The translations under genes and the position numbers were made by a program. A stretch of DNA of 64,000 nt, taken from the NCBI RefSeq assembly GCF_034661235.1, contig NZ_CP141059.1, positions 1,426,001 to 1,490,000 of the forward strand. The letters run 5' to 3'. Source of the DNA: Nocardioides bizhenqiangii (GTDB taxonomy: Bacteria; Actinomycetota; Actinomycetes; Propionibacteriales; Nocardioidaceae). The notes under the pieces were generated by a model. That model ran no database searches and was not told the DNA's origin. It saw only the letters and a list, made by a program, of their open reading frames with translations. How positions within the stretch are numbered: position 1 is the stretch's first letter; each line of letters opens with the position of its first letter. This document shows positions 53,730 to 61,427 of the stretch, piece after piece.

Positions 53730-54383
53730 TCAGACCGCAAAGCTCACCGGGAGGGACACCACCCACGCGATCGCGCCGAGGAGGGTGAGAGCCCCGGCGA
53801 GCGTCATGACCCAGCGCAGCCGGCGGCTGGCGAGTCGCGTGCTCATGCCCGCGAAGAACAGCACCACGGCGTACAGCACCACAGTGAGGATGTAGTTGCT
53901 GGAACGCTGGATGTAGGTACGCACCTCGGCGGCCGACTCCTCGGCTTCCGCGTCGAGACGCGCGGCCTCGTTCTTGGACTCCACCTGGTACTCCGGCATG
54001 GCGAACGGGGTCGACGGAGCGGCCGGGTCGGAGAACGGGCGGGTGGCGATCCAGGCGTCGTACGCCGGCTGGAACTCCTCCCGGAAGCGTTCGGCGAGGA
54101 ATTGTGCGAGGTCGTCCTCCCCGCGCCGGTCTGCCTCTGCCCAGGCGATGAAGGTCGCCACGTCGACCTGCGTCTGCGACCGAGCAAGACCGTCCGCTCG
54201 GGCCGCCTCGATCCTGATCGCGTTCGTCCGCCCGGCAGCGGCGGCCTGCTCGCCGTTCCACCGCGTCGCCTGAAAGCTGCTCCACGACGTTGCCAGCGCC
54301 GCGACCACGAGCAGCACCGTGACCAGCAGCTCTTGCCAGCTGCGCCCGTTCTCCGCGGGCTCCTGCTCAGCTGCGGCGACCAT
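53730..54383 (-). CDS. Membrane protein with coiled-coil middle, partner of DUF4239 gene
   Basis: 217 residues from ATG 54383 (GTG 54413 would add ten residues). One N-terminal helix (ELLVTVLLVVAALATSWSSFQATRW), an acidic helical middle of about 110 residues (FIAWAEADRRGEDDLAQFLAERFREEFQPAYDAW), then two C-terminal helices (YILTVVLYAVVLFFAGMSTRL and WVMTLAGALTLLGAIAWVVSLP). No family is assigned. It overlaps the DUF4239 gene by 17 bases, so the two are translated together. A truncated copy is at 48790-49217. Confidence 0.8.
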   Translation of the reverse strand: MVAAAEQEPAENGRSWQELLVTVLLVVAALATSWSSFQATRWNGEQAAAAGRTNAIRIEAARADGLARSQTQVDVATFIAWAEADRRGEDDLAQFLAERFREEFQPAYDAWIATRPFSDPAAPSTPFAMPEYQVESKNEAARLDAEAEESAAEVRTYIQRSSNYILTVVLYAVVLFFAGMSTRLASRRLRWVMTLAGALTLLGAIAWVVSLPVSFAV

Positions 54384-55185
54384 GCTCGTCACACGGGGGA
54401 TCGACGACGACACCGACAGCCTCTGCCTCGAGCTCGATCACCCGCAAGGTCCGCTCCATCGCCGTCGGCTGGAGCCGGCCCACGCCGTCCCCGTGTGGAT
54501 GGTCGAAGAACAACAACAGCAGCAGGAGCAGGGAGATCACGACCGTGACGCTGCCCATGAGCATCCCCTGCGTCACCGGCCCTTCGTCGGGATCGGCGAA
54601 GAACAGCAGGTAGCCGAAGATGACTGCCGAGATCAGGAACAACACGAACCAGACGGGCAACGGGATGATGCCCTCGGCGCCGTGGATCCGGTCGATCCGG
54701 GCCTGTTCACGTTGCGCCGTCTGGTCCATCCACCGGTCATAGGCGGACTGCTCGGTCGACGCCGCAGGCTCGATCGAGGAGATGGTTTGGAACATCTCCG
54801 CGCCCCAGGGATTGATCTGCTCACCCAGTTCTCCGCTGTCGACGGCATCCCATTCGGTACCCGCCACCGAGCGGGCGTAGCACGTCAGCTCGCCCGTGAG
54901 CTCCTCCGACACCTCGAGGTACTGGGCCGTCTGGACCTGTTGAAGCACGATCGTCGCCTCGGCCTCGGCGCCGGACCTCGACTCGTCGTACGACGTGAAG
55001 GCCAGGAAGATGATGAACCCGAGCAGCACGGAGTAGCCGGTGGCGAGCACCCCGAAGACGCCGGACGCCCGGTCTCCATCCGTGAAGTAGCTGCCCTGAG
55101 GAGCCCGCCGACGCACGACCAGCATCGCGGTCACCGTGACCGCGGTGACGACGACCGTCACCACGAGGCCGAAGACGATGTTCAT
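54367..55185 (-). CDS. DUF4239 (bestrophin-like) membrane protein
   Basis: 272 residues from ATG 55185. A first helix (IVFGLVVTVVVTAVTVTAMLVV) is followed by YFTDGDRASGVFGVLATGYSVLLGFIIFLAF, the DUF4239 core. A soluble helical part and two more helices (PVWFVLFLISAVIFGYLLFF and MLMGSVTVVISLLLLLLLFF) follow. Family members are suspected ion channels through similarity to bestrophin; this is not proven. The palindrome lies 121 bases upstream. Confidence 0.88.
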   Translation of the reverse strand: MNIVFGLVVTVVVTAVTVTAMLVVRRRAPQGSYFTDGDRASGVFGVLATGYSVLLGFIIFLAFTSYDESRSGAEAEATIVLQQVQTAQYLEVSEELTGELTCYARSVAGTEWDAVDSGELGEQINPWGAEMFQTISSIEPAASTEQSAYDRWMDQTAQREQARIDRIHGAEGIIPLPVWFVLFLISAVIFGYLLFFADPDEGPVTQGMLMGSVTVVISLLLLLLLFFDHPHGDGVGRLQPTAMERTLRVIELEAEAVGVVVDPPCDEHGRRS

Positions 55186-55306
55186 CCGGTGGTGGCTCCC
55201 TCGCCGTGCGATCTCTTCGTGGCCTCGATTTGAAACCACCGTCCATGTCACTCAGGCAGGTGTCAGTAGCGTCGATCGGACGCTAGAGAGCGTCTCGGGT
55301 TCTGAC

Positions 55307-55325
55307 CTCACCCGTGGCGGATGAG
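55307..55325. promoter_or_regulatory. Repeated 7-5-7 palindrome, near-perfect copy
   Basis: CTCACCC-GTGGC-GGATGAG, one change. It is placed between the divergent DUF4239 gene (121 bases) and the metallo-hydrolase gene (60 bases to its preferred start). Confidence 0.75.
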
Positions 55326-55385
55326 GACCTCGCGCCGTCCGTGCCCAAACGTAGGAAACCGCACGGACGGGAGGAGAACGACGCG

Positions 55386-56174
55386 TTGGGCATCGTCGTC
55401 ACGTGGCTCGGTCACTCCACAGCCGTCGTAGATCTCGACGGCGTGCGGATCGTCGCTGACCCGCTGCTGAGACGCAACAACGGCATCCTGCGCCGCCGTG
55501 GCATCCAGCCGGTCCGAGCCGCGTGGGAGGCGGCGGATGCCGTCCTGCTCTCCCACCTGCACCACGACCACGCCGAGGTCCCCTCCCTCAAGCTGTTCCA
55601 GGGCGTGCCGGTCCTCACGGCGCCCGCCAACGCCACCTGGGTGAGGCGCAAGGGGCTTGACGGGCGGGGGCTGGCCGACGACGAGTGGTTTCCCGTAGGC
55701 GCTGAAGGCCACGTCGAGGTGCGGCTCGTGGAGGCGATCCACGATTCGCGGCCGATGCCCCACCGTCCGAACGCCGCGAACGGCCACCTCGTCCGGGGGC
55801 CGTCGGGCGTCGCCTGGCTGGCGGGGGACACCGATCTCTACCCCGGCATGGCGGCTCTGTCCGAGATCGCCGGCGGATCCATCGACGTCGCCCTCGTCCC
55901 GATCGGGGGTTGGGGACCTCGTCTCTCACCGGGACACATGGGGCCGCAGGAAGCCGCCGTGGCTTGCCGGCTGAGCGCAGCCCGGCACGCCGTCCCTGTC
56001 CATTGGAAGACGTTGCACGTGCCCGCCGGCGAGATGGTGCCCCGCGGTTGGATGGACGTGGCCGGACCACGGTTCTTGGAAGCCTTGGCGGCAGAGGCGC
56101 CCGACTGCCGGGCGGTCGACCTGGACATCGGTGGATCGGTCACCATACCGACCGTCGTGAGCCCTGGAGACTGA
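55386..56174 (+). CDS. Metallo-beta-lactamase-fold hydrolase (UlaG-like)
   Basis: 262 residues from TTG 55386. This start has GGGAGGAG nine bases upstream, gives the usual beginning of the fold (IVVTWLGHSTAVVDLDGVRIVADPLL), and keeps the palindrome outside the gene; the open frame from GTG 55314 would put the palindrome inside it. Metal site SHLHHDHAE (H57, H59, D61, H62), then AGDTDLYPG and VPIGGWGP, then HWKTLH. Related proteins hydrolyse lactones or phosphodiesters, including NAPE-PLD-like enzymes. The substrate is unknown. Confidence 0.88.
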   Translation: MGIVVTWLGHSTAVVDLDGVRIVADPLLRRNNGILRRRGIQPVRAAWEAADAVLLSHLHHDHAEVPSLKLFQGVPVLTAPANATWVRRKGLDGRGLADDEWFPVGAEGHVEVRLVEAIHDSRPMPHRPNAANGHLVRGPSGVAWLAGDTDLYPGMAALSEIAGGSIDVALVPIGGWGPRLSPGHMGPQEAAVACRLSAARHAVPVHWKTLHVPAGEMVPRGWMDVAGPRFLEALAAEAPDCRAVDLDIGGSVTIPTVVSPGD

Positions 56175-56192
56175 GGCGGCCGAGCCCCCGCC

Positions 56193-56211
56193 CTCACTCG
56201 CCGCGGGGGAT
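56193..56211. promoter_or_regulatory. Repeated 7-5-7 palindrome, degenerate copy
   Basis: CTCACTC-GCCGC-GGGGGAT, one change left and two right; 33 bases before the HerA-like gene. Confidence 0.45.
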
Positions 56212-56244
56212 ACGCAGGGTCGGAACGGGCCGGACACTCGGCCT

Positions 56245-57762
56245 GTGGACACTGCCCTCGATCGGTCCGACCCGCTGGCCGAGCAGATCACGCGTTACCG
56301 AGACGTCCGCGAGCGCATCGAGAAGGGCACCCTCGCGCTGGCGACGTCGGTCGATGGTCGCGCTTTCGAATTCCAGGCCTCACTTCACGGATTGGCGCTT
56401 AGGCGAGGTGCCTACGTCGTCCTCGAGCATGCGGGCGGGCGGCGGTTCGGCCAGCTCACCGACCTGGCGAGTCACACCGCCGACGTCGGGGTGCCCGGCG
56501 TCGACGGCGCGACCACCACGGTTCGCGTCCGGTTGGCCGGAGGCAACGGCCTCCTCCTCGATCAAGGAGGACCGTTCCACGACGCGCAGGTACGGCCCGC
56601 GCTTCCCGACGAGGTGCGCGCGTGGCTCGCGGAGGCCAGTCGACCGGACCGGGCAGGTCTCGTCGTCGGAGAGCTGCTGATGGCACCCGGTGTACTCGCC
56701 GAGCTCGACAGCGGTGGGCTCAACAGGCACACGTTCATGTGCGGTCAGTCCGGCTCCGGCAAGACCTACTCGCTCGGCCTCCTGCTCGAGCGCGTGCTCG
56801 TCGAGACCAGCCTGCGCATCGTCATCCTCGATCCGAACTCCGACTACGTCGGCCTGGGGCGGCTCCGCGCGGACGTCGACCCTGCGCGGGCGGCGGCCTA
56901 TCGATCCGTTCCTGACGACGTCGCGGTGTGGAGCAACGAACCCGGCGCCGACCGGCTGTTGAGACTCCGCTTCGCCGAGCTCGACGCGCGCACCCAAGGG
57001 GCAGTCCTCGGTCTCGATCCGATCGCCGACAGGGACGAGTACGCCGTACTCACCGATCTCCTGCGTGCGACCGAGGCCGGCAGGCCCGTGGTCAGCGGTC
57101 TCGACCAGCTGATCGGCTCGCCCAACCCGGCCGCTCAGCACCTGGGGATGCGGGCGCTCAACCTCGGGGTGCTCGACTGGAGCATCTGGAGCCCCGACGC
57201 GCCTTCGCTCCTCCAGGAGTTGGAGGAGCCGAGCAGCCGGTGCCTGGTCGTGGACCTCGGCTCGCTGGAGACGCTCGACGAGCAACGAATGGTCGCGGAC
57301 GCGGTGCTGGCGTCGCTCTGGAGGTTGCGAAGGAATCGCGAGCCGGTGCTCGTCGTCATCGACGAGGCCCACAACATCTGCGCCGCCGAGCCGTCGAACC
57401 CCGTGAGCACCGTGTCGACCGAGAGGGCCGTCCAGATCGCGGCCGAAGGCCGTAAGTACGGCCTCTATCTCCTGGTGTCGACACAACGACCCGACAAGGT
57501 CCACGAGAACGTCGTGTCGCAGTGCGACAACCTGCTGCTGATGCGGATGAACTCCAGCGCCGACGTCGCAGACCTCGCCCGGATGTTCTCCTACGTGCCA
57601 CCCGGGCTGCTGGACGGGGCGCCGTCGTTCGGGATGGGCCAGGCCCTCGTCGGCGGCCGGATCTACCCCCAGGGTGGTGCCTACGTGCAGATGGGCGCAC
57701 GGGTGTCGCAAGAAGGCGGCGCCGACATACCGACCACCTGGGCCCGGCCCCGGGGCGCGTAG
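56245..57762 (+). CDS. HerA-like ATPase (DUF87)
   Basis: 505 residues from GTG 56245. An N-terminal beta domain with FGQLTDL resembles the HAS barrel of HerA. Walker A is CGQSGSGKTYSLG near residue 170; Walker B is VLVVIDEAHNIC near 372. Then comes IAAEGRKYGLYLLVSTQRPDKVHENVVSQCDNLLLMRMNSSADVADL, the sensor and arginine-finger area of HerA/FtsK-type ring motors. No NurA nuclease is adjacent. It overlaps the cardiolipin-synthase gene by one base, an unusual partner for a DNA-translocase family member. Confidence 0.85.
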   Translation: MDTALDRSDPLAEQITRYRDVRERIEKGTLALATSVDGRAFEFQASLHGLALRRGAYVVLEHAGGRRFGQLTDLASHTADVGVPGVDGATTTVRVRLAGGNGLLLDQGGPFHDAQVRPALPDEVRAWLAEASRPDRAGLVVGELLMAPGVLAELDSGGLNRHTFMCGQSGSGKTYSLGLLLERVLVETSLRIVILDPNSDYVGLGRLRADVDPARAAAYRSVPDDVAVWSNEPGADRLLRLRFAELDARTQGAVLGLDPIADRDEYAVLTDLLRATEAGRPVVSGLDQLIGSPNPAAQHLGMRALNLGVLDWSIWSPDAPSLLQELEEPSSRCLVVDLGSLETLDEQRMVADAVLASLWRLRRNREPVLVVIDEAHNICAAEPSNPVSTVSTERAVQIAAEGRKYGLYLLVSTQRPDKVHENVVSQCDNLLLMRMNSSADVADLARMFSYVPPGLLDGAPSFGMGQALVGGRIYPQGGAYVQMGARVSQEGGADIPTTWARPRGA

Positions 57763-59213
57763 TGGACAACCTTCTGGTCATCGCCGGGGTGGCTCTGGTC
57801 GTCACGGATTACGTGATCAAGTTCCTGGCGATCGGGGTGCTGCCCCACAACCGCAAGCCGTCGTCCGCCATGGCGTGGCTGATCCTCATCCTGATCATCC
57901 CGTTGGCAGGCTTCGGCCTCTTCCTGCTCCTCGGCCGGACCAACCTCGGCCGGAAACGGCTCGCGCGGCAACGGGAGGCGGACGAGGCGATCCGGGCGGC
58001 CACCGACCAGCTGCCGACCACGCCCGTGGCCGGGCCCGGGTACGTCGGCTCGATGGCGACCCTCAACCTCAACCTCGGCTCCCTGCCCCTCCAGGCGGGC
58101 AACCGGGTGGAACTGATCTCCGGCTACGGCGACGCGATCACCGCGATGACGGCGGAGGTGGCCGGCGCGAGGGACAGCGTCGAGGTCGAGTTCTACATCT
58201 CGGCGTGGGACGACGTCACCGCCCCGTTCTTCGAGGCGCTTGCGGCGGCAGCCGCCCGTGGCGTGAAGGTACGACTGCTGTTCGACCACATGGGGTCCAA
58301 AGGCATTCCGGGCTACGACGACTTCGAGAAGCGGCTCGACGGCACCGACATCGAATGGCACCCGATGCTGCCGGTGCGACCGTTGAAGGGACAGTTCCAG
58401 CGGCCCGATCTGCGCAACCACCGCAAGCTCATGGTCGTCGACGGCCGGATCGGGTTCATGGGGTCGCAGAACCTCATCGAGCCGGGTTACAACAAGCCGA
58501 AGAACCATGCGGCCGGACGGGAGTGGGTCGAGCTCGTGGCCCGCGTCGACGGGCCGGCGGTCACCTCGCTCCGGGCAGTGTTCGCCAAGGACTGGTACAC
58601 CGAGACGCACCAGCGAATGGGAGGTGAGATCTCCCCATCGGCGCCCGCGAACCACGCGGATGGGGTGGCGGCCCAGGTGGTGCCCAGCGGTCCCGGTTAC
58701 GTGACCGAGAACAACCTGCGGCTCTTCACCGCGCTCATCTACTCCGCGCAGTCGCGCATCTCGTTGACGAGTCCCTATTTCGTGCCCGACGAGCCATTGC
58801 TGTACGCCGTGACCACGGCCGCGCGACGGGGGGTGGAGGTCGAGCTCTTCGTCAGCGAGGAGGGCGACCAGTTCATGGTCTACCACGCCCAGTGCTCCTA
58901 CTACCAAGCCCTGCTCGAGGCGGGCGTCCGGATCCACCTCTACCCGGCACCGGCGGTCCTGCACTCCAAGCACTTCTCTATCGACGACGACGTCGCGGTG
59001 ATCGGGTCGAGCAACATGGACATGCGGTCGTTCGCGCTCAACCACGAGGTGTCGATGATGCTGACCGGTGGCGACATCGTGGCCCGGTTCCGCAAGGTCG
59101 AGGACGACTACCGCGCCCTGTCGCGGGAGCTGACGATCGACGAGTGGCGGCAGCGGTCCAAGGTGCAGCGGTACCTCGACAACACCATGCGCCTCACCGC
59201 GGCCCTGCAGTAG
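57762..59213 (+). CDS. cls: Cardiolipin synthase (phospholipase D superfamily)
   Basis: 483 residues from GTG 57762. Two N-terminal helices form the PLDc_N anchor (VIAGVALVVTDYVIKFLAIGVLP and AWLILILIIPLAGFGLFLLLG). Two HKD motifs follow: HRKLMVVDGRIGFMGSQN and HSKHFSIDDDVAVIGSSN. The enzyme joins two phosphatidylglycerols, or PG and CDP-DAG, into cardiolipin at the membrane. It overlaps the ATPase gene and is followed seven bases later by the ClC gene. Confidence 0.92.
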   Translation: MDNLLVIAGVALVVTDYVIKFLAIGVLPHNRKPSSAMAWLILILIIPLAGFGLFLLLGRTNLGRKRLARQREADEAIRAATDQLPTTPVAGPGYVGSMATLNLNLGSLPLQAGNRVELISGYGDAITAMTAEVAGARDSVEVEFYISAWDDVTAPFFEALAAAAARGVKVRLLFDHMGSKGIPGYDDFEKRLDGTDIEWHPMLPVRPLKGQFQRPDLRNHRKLMVVDGRIGFMGSQNLIEPGYNKPKNHAAGREWVELVARVDGPAVTSLRAVFAKDWYTETHQRMGGEISPSAPANHADGVAAQVVPSGPGYVTENNLRLFTALIYSAQSRISLTSPYFVPDEPLLYAVTTAARRGVEVELFVSEEGDQFMVYHAQCSYYQALLEAGVRIHLYPAPAVLHSKHFSIDDDVAVIGSSNMDMRSFALNHEVSMMLTGGDIVARFRKVEDDYRALSRELTIDEWRQRSKVQRYLDNTMRLTAALQ

Positions 59214-59220
59214 TCGCCCG

Positions 59221-60588
59221 ATGAGCTCCGAGCCCACGAGTCGTCAGCAGGTGAGCAGCGTGGCGGGCGGCACGCAGGAGCCGGAGCCGCTCGTCGCGGC
59301 AGATCCTGGGCTGCACGACCGCGCCTACCTGGTGCTGCTGCTGGTCGTGGCCCTGCTCGGCATCCCTCTCTCGCTTGCGGCGTTCGGCTTCCTGGTTGCC
59401 GTCCACGAGCTCGAGCACGTGGTGTGGGAGTCCCTGCCGTCGGCCCTGGGGTACGACGAGCTGCCGAGCTGGTGGGCGATCCTCACGATCGCGACGGCCG
59501 GCCTGCTGGTGGGGCTGGCAGTCAAGTACCTGCCCGGTCACGGTGGTCACGTTCCTGTTGCCGGCTTCGGCGGAGAACCTGCGACGCCGAGCATGCTGCC
59601 CGGGGTGGTGCTGGCGGCCGCGGCGAGCCTCGTGGGCGGTGCAGTGATCGGGCCCGAGGCGCCGTTGATCGCGATCGGCGGCGGGCTCGCCCTCGTGGCG
59701 GTCCGCCGCACGCGGATGGGCGAGGACGCCGGCACCGGCACCATCGTCGCCGCGGCGGGTGCAGCGGCTGCCATGTCGGCGATCTTCGGCAACCCACTCG
59801 TCGCGGTGGTGATCTTCCTCGAGATCCTGGGGCTAGGACGCAGGCGGACGATGCTCGTGGTGCTGCCCTGCCTGGTCTCGAGCGCCGTCGGTGCGCTGCT
59901 GTTCACCGGCATGGGCCGCTGGACCGGGCTGGAGATCGGTGAGCTCTCGATCCCGGACCTCGCCCCCGTGCGCCTCTCCGTGGCTGAGGTGGCGTGGGCA
60001 CCGCTCCTGGCAGCCGCTGTCGCGTGTCTCACGTGGTCGGTCTTCTTCGTCGGCGGCTGGGTCGCCCGCGTCGCCGCGTCCCGGCCCATGTCGACGACAG
60101 TGGCTGCTGGACTGGTCGCGGGGGGCGCGGCCTGTGCCTATGCCTGGGCGACGGGTCACTCTCCGGCAGAGGTGGCGCTCTCGGGCCAGGCCCTCCTCCC
60201 GGTGCTGGCCACCGATCCGGCAGCCTGGTCGTCAGGGGGCCTGGTTGCCCTTGTTGCCTTCAAGAGCGTGGCGTACGGCGTCTCGCTGGGCGCGTTCCGC
60301 GGCGGTCCGGTCTTCCCCGCCGTACTGCTCGGGGCGGCGTGTGGCGTACTCGCCAGCAGCCTGACGCCCGGGATCGAGCTGCTGCCGGGACTGGCGATCG
60401 GCATGGCCGCCGGCGCAGCGACGACCGGGCTCCCCGTGACCAGCGTTGCCCTGGTCGTGCTCCTCCTGGGCGACGCTGCCGCCAGTCAGATGCCCGTGGT
60501 GATCCTGGCCGTCGTCACCGCCATGGTCGTCCACGAGCGGCTTTCCAGCTGGGTCCTTCCGCCTGGCGACGCTCAACCGGACGGGTGA
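59221..60588 (+). CDS. ClC-family chloride channel or antiporter
   Basis: 455 residues, about ten to twelve hydrophobic segments. The ClC selectivity motifs are seen as GGAVIGPEAPLIAIGGG (GxxGPE type) and FRGGPVFPAVLLGAACG (GxFxP). There is no C-terminal CBS pair. ClC proteins exchange chloride or fluoride with protons and help in acid or osmotic stress. It is the third gene of the HerA-cls-clc operon. Confidence 0.9.
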   Translation: MSSEPTSRQQVSSVAGGTQEPEPLVAADPGLHDRAYLVLLLVVALLGIPLSLAAFGFLVAVHELEHVVWESLPSALGYDELPSWWAILTIATAGLLVGLAVKYLPGHGGHVPVAGFGGEPATPSMLPGVVLAAAASLVGGAVIGPEAPLIAIGGGLALVAVRRTRMGEDAGTGTIVAAAGAAAAMSAIFGNPLVAVVIFLEILGLGRRRTMLVVLPCLVSSAVGALLFTGMGRWTGLEIGELSIPDLAPVRLSVAEVAWAPLLAAAVACLTWSVFFVGGWVARVAASRPMSTTVAAGLVAGGAACAYAWATGHSPAEVALSGQALLPVLATDPAAWSSGGLVALVAFKSVAYGVSLGAFRGGPVFPAVLLGAACGVLASSLTPGIELLPGLAIGMAAGAATTGLPVTSVALVVLLLGDAAASQMPVVILAVVTAMVVHERLSSWVLPPGDAQPDG

Positions 60589-60596
60589 CGTCGGCG

Positions 60597-60863
60597 CTAG
60601 ACCTCGTCCTCGTCGTCCTCGACGTCGTCCTTGTCGTCGTCCTCGTTCAGGGACCAGGTGAGCTGGAACTCGATCTCCTCCTCGCCGTCCCCGCGTTCGT
60701 GCTCGACCGACAGCTCCGCCCGCCGCGGGACCCGGATCCGCTCACCGGCGATCTGGATGCGGAACGGCCGGTCCTTCTCCAGGGCATCGGCCAGCCGGCG
60801 AAGCTTCGCCACGGCCGCGGCGGTGGAGTAGATCCGTTCGACGTCGCGTTCGTCCTTACCCAC
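60597..60863 (-). CDS. Amphi-Trp domain protein
   Basis: 88 residues from GTG 60863. The core IYSTAAAVAKLRRLADALEKDRPFRIQIAGERIRVP...EIEFQLTWS is the amphi-Trp domain (TIGR04354 type), followed by a strongly acidic tail (DDDKDDVEDDEDEV). It is small and soluble; the function is unknown. Six bases after the DUF7144 gene on the same strand. Confidence 0.85.
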   Translation of the reverse strand: MGKDERDVERIYSTAAAVAKLRRLADALEKDRPFRIQIAGERIRVPRRAELSVEHERGDGEEEIEFQLTWSLNEDDDKDDVEDDEDEV

Positions 60864-60869
60864 GGGCTG

Positions 60870-61313
60870 TCAGTTGATGTGGAGGGCGTCGCGGCCGCCG
60901 TGCGCGGTGACCGCGTAGATGACCATGAAGTCGACGGCGATCATGACGAGCGACCACAGGGGGTAAGCGGGCATGAACGCGAGATTGACCAGCGCGCTCA
61001 GGAACGCCATCGCCACCGCGACGACCCGCGCCCAGGTCGCTCCTCTGGTGAGGGCGACACCGGCGAACGCGACGATCAGCCCGAGGATGAGATGCGTCCA
61101 TCCCCACGCCGTGTAGTCGACCGTCACCACGAGGTCGGACTTGCCGACCAGGTAGTAGTCCTCCTTGAACACCCCGATCAGGCCCGCCACCGCGTGGAAG
61201 GACCCGAGGAGGACCATCATCACGCTCGCGAACGCGATCCAGCCGTACCACCCGTTGCCGGGCGCCTCCGTCCGGTGGGCGCTTCTCTGGTCTGCGGGAA
61301 CACCTGTAGACAT
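60870..61313 (-). CDS. DUF7144 family membrane protein
   Basis: 147 residues from ATG 61313, AAGGGA upstream. Four helices carry the family blocks WIAFASVMMVLLGSFHAVAGLIGVFKEDYYLV, VTVDYTAWGWTHLILGLIVAFAGVAL, and VNLAFMPAYPLWSLVMIAVDFMVIYAVTAHG. The function is unknown. The palindrome lies 63 bases upstream. Confidence 0.88.
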   Translation of the reverse strand: MSTGVPADQRSAHRTEAPGNGWYGWIAFASVMMVLLGSFHAVAGLIGVFKEDYYLVGKSDLVVTVDYTAWGWTHLILGLIVAFAGVALTRGATWARVVAVAMAFLSALVNLAFMPAYPLWSLVMIAVDFMVIYAVTAHGGRDALHIN

Positions 61314-61376
61314 GTTCGTCCCTTCCTCGTCGGACCTGCTTCTGGACCCAGGATGGAGATCCTCGCGGCGCGGTAC

Positions 61377-61395
61377 CTCACCCACGGGGGGTGAC
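61377..61395. promoter_or_regulatory. Repeated 7-5-7 palindrome, near-perfect copy
   Basis: CTCACCC-ACGGG-GGGTGAC, between the divergent DUF7144 gene (63 bases) and the membrane-protein gene (32 bases). Confidence 0.8.
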
Positions 61396-61427
61396 GCCCT
61401 CGGCCCCCATCGGTCGCACGGTGAACC

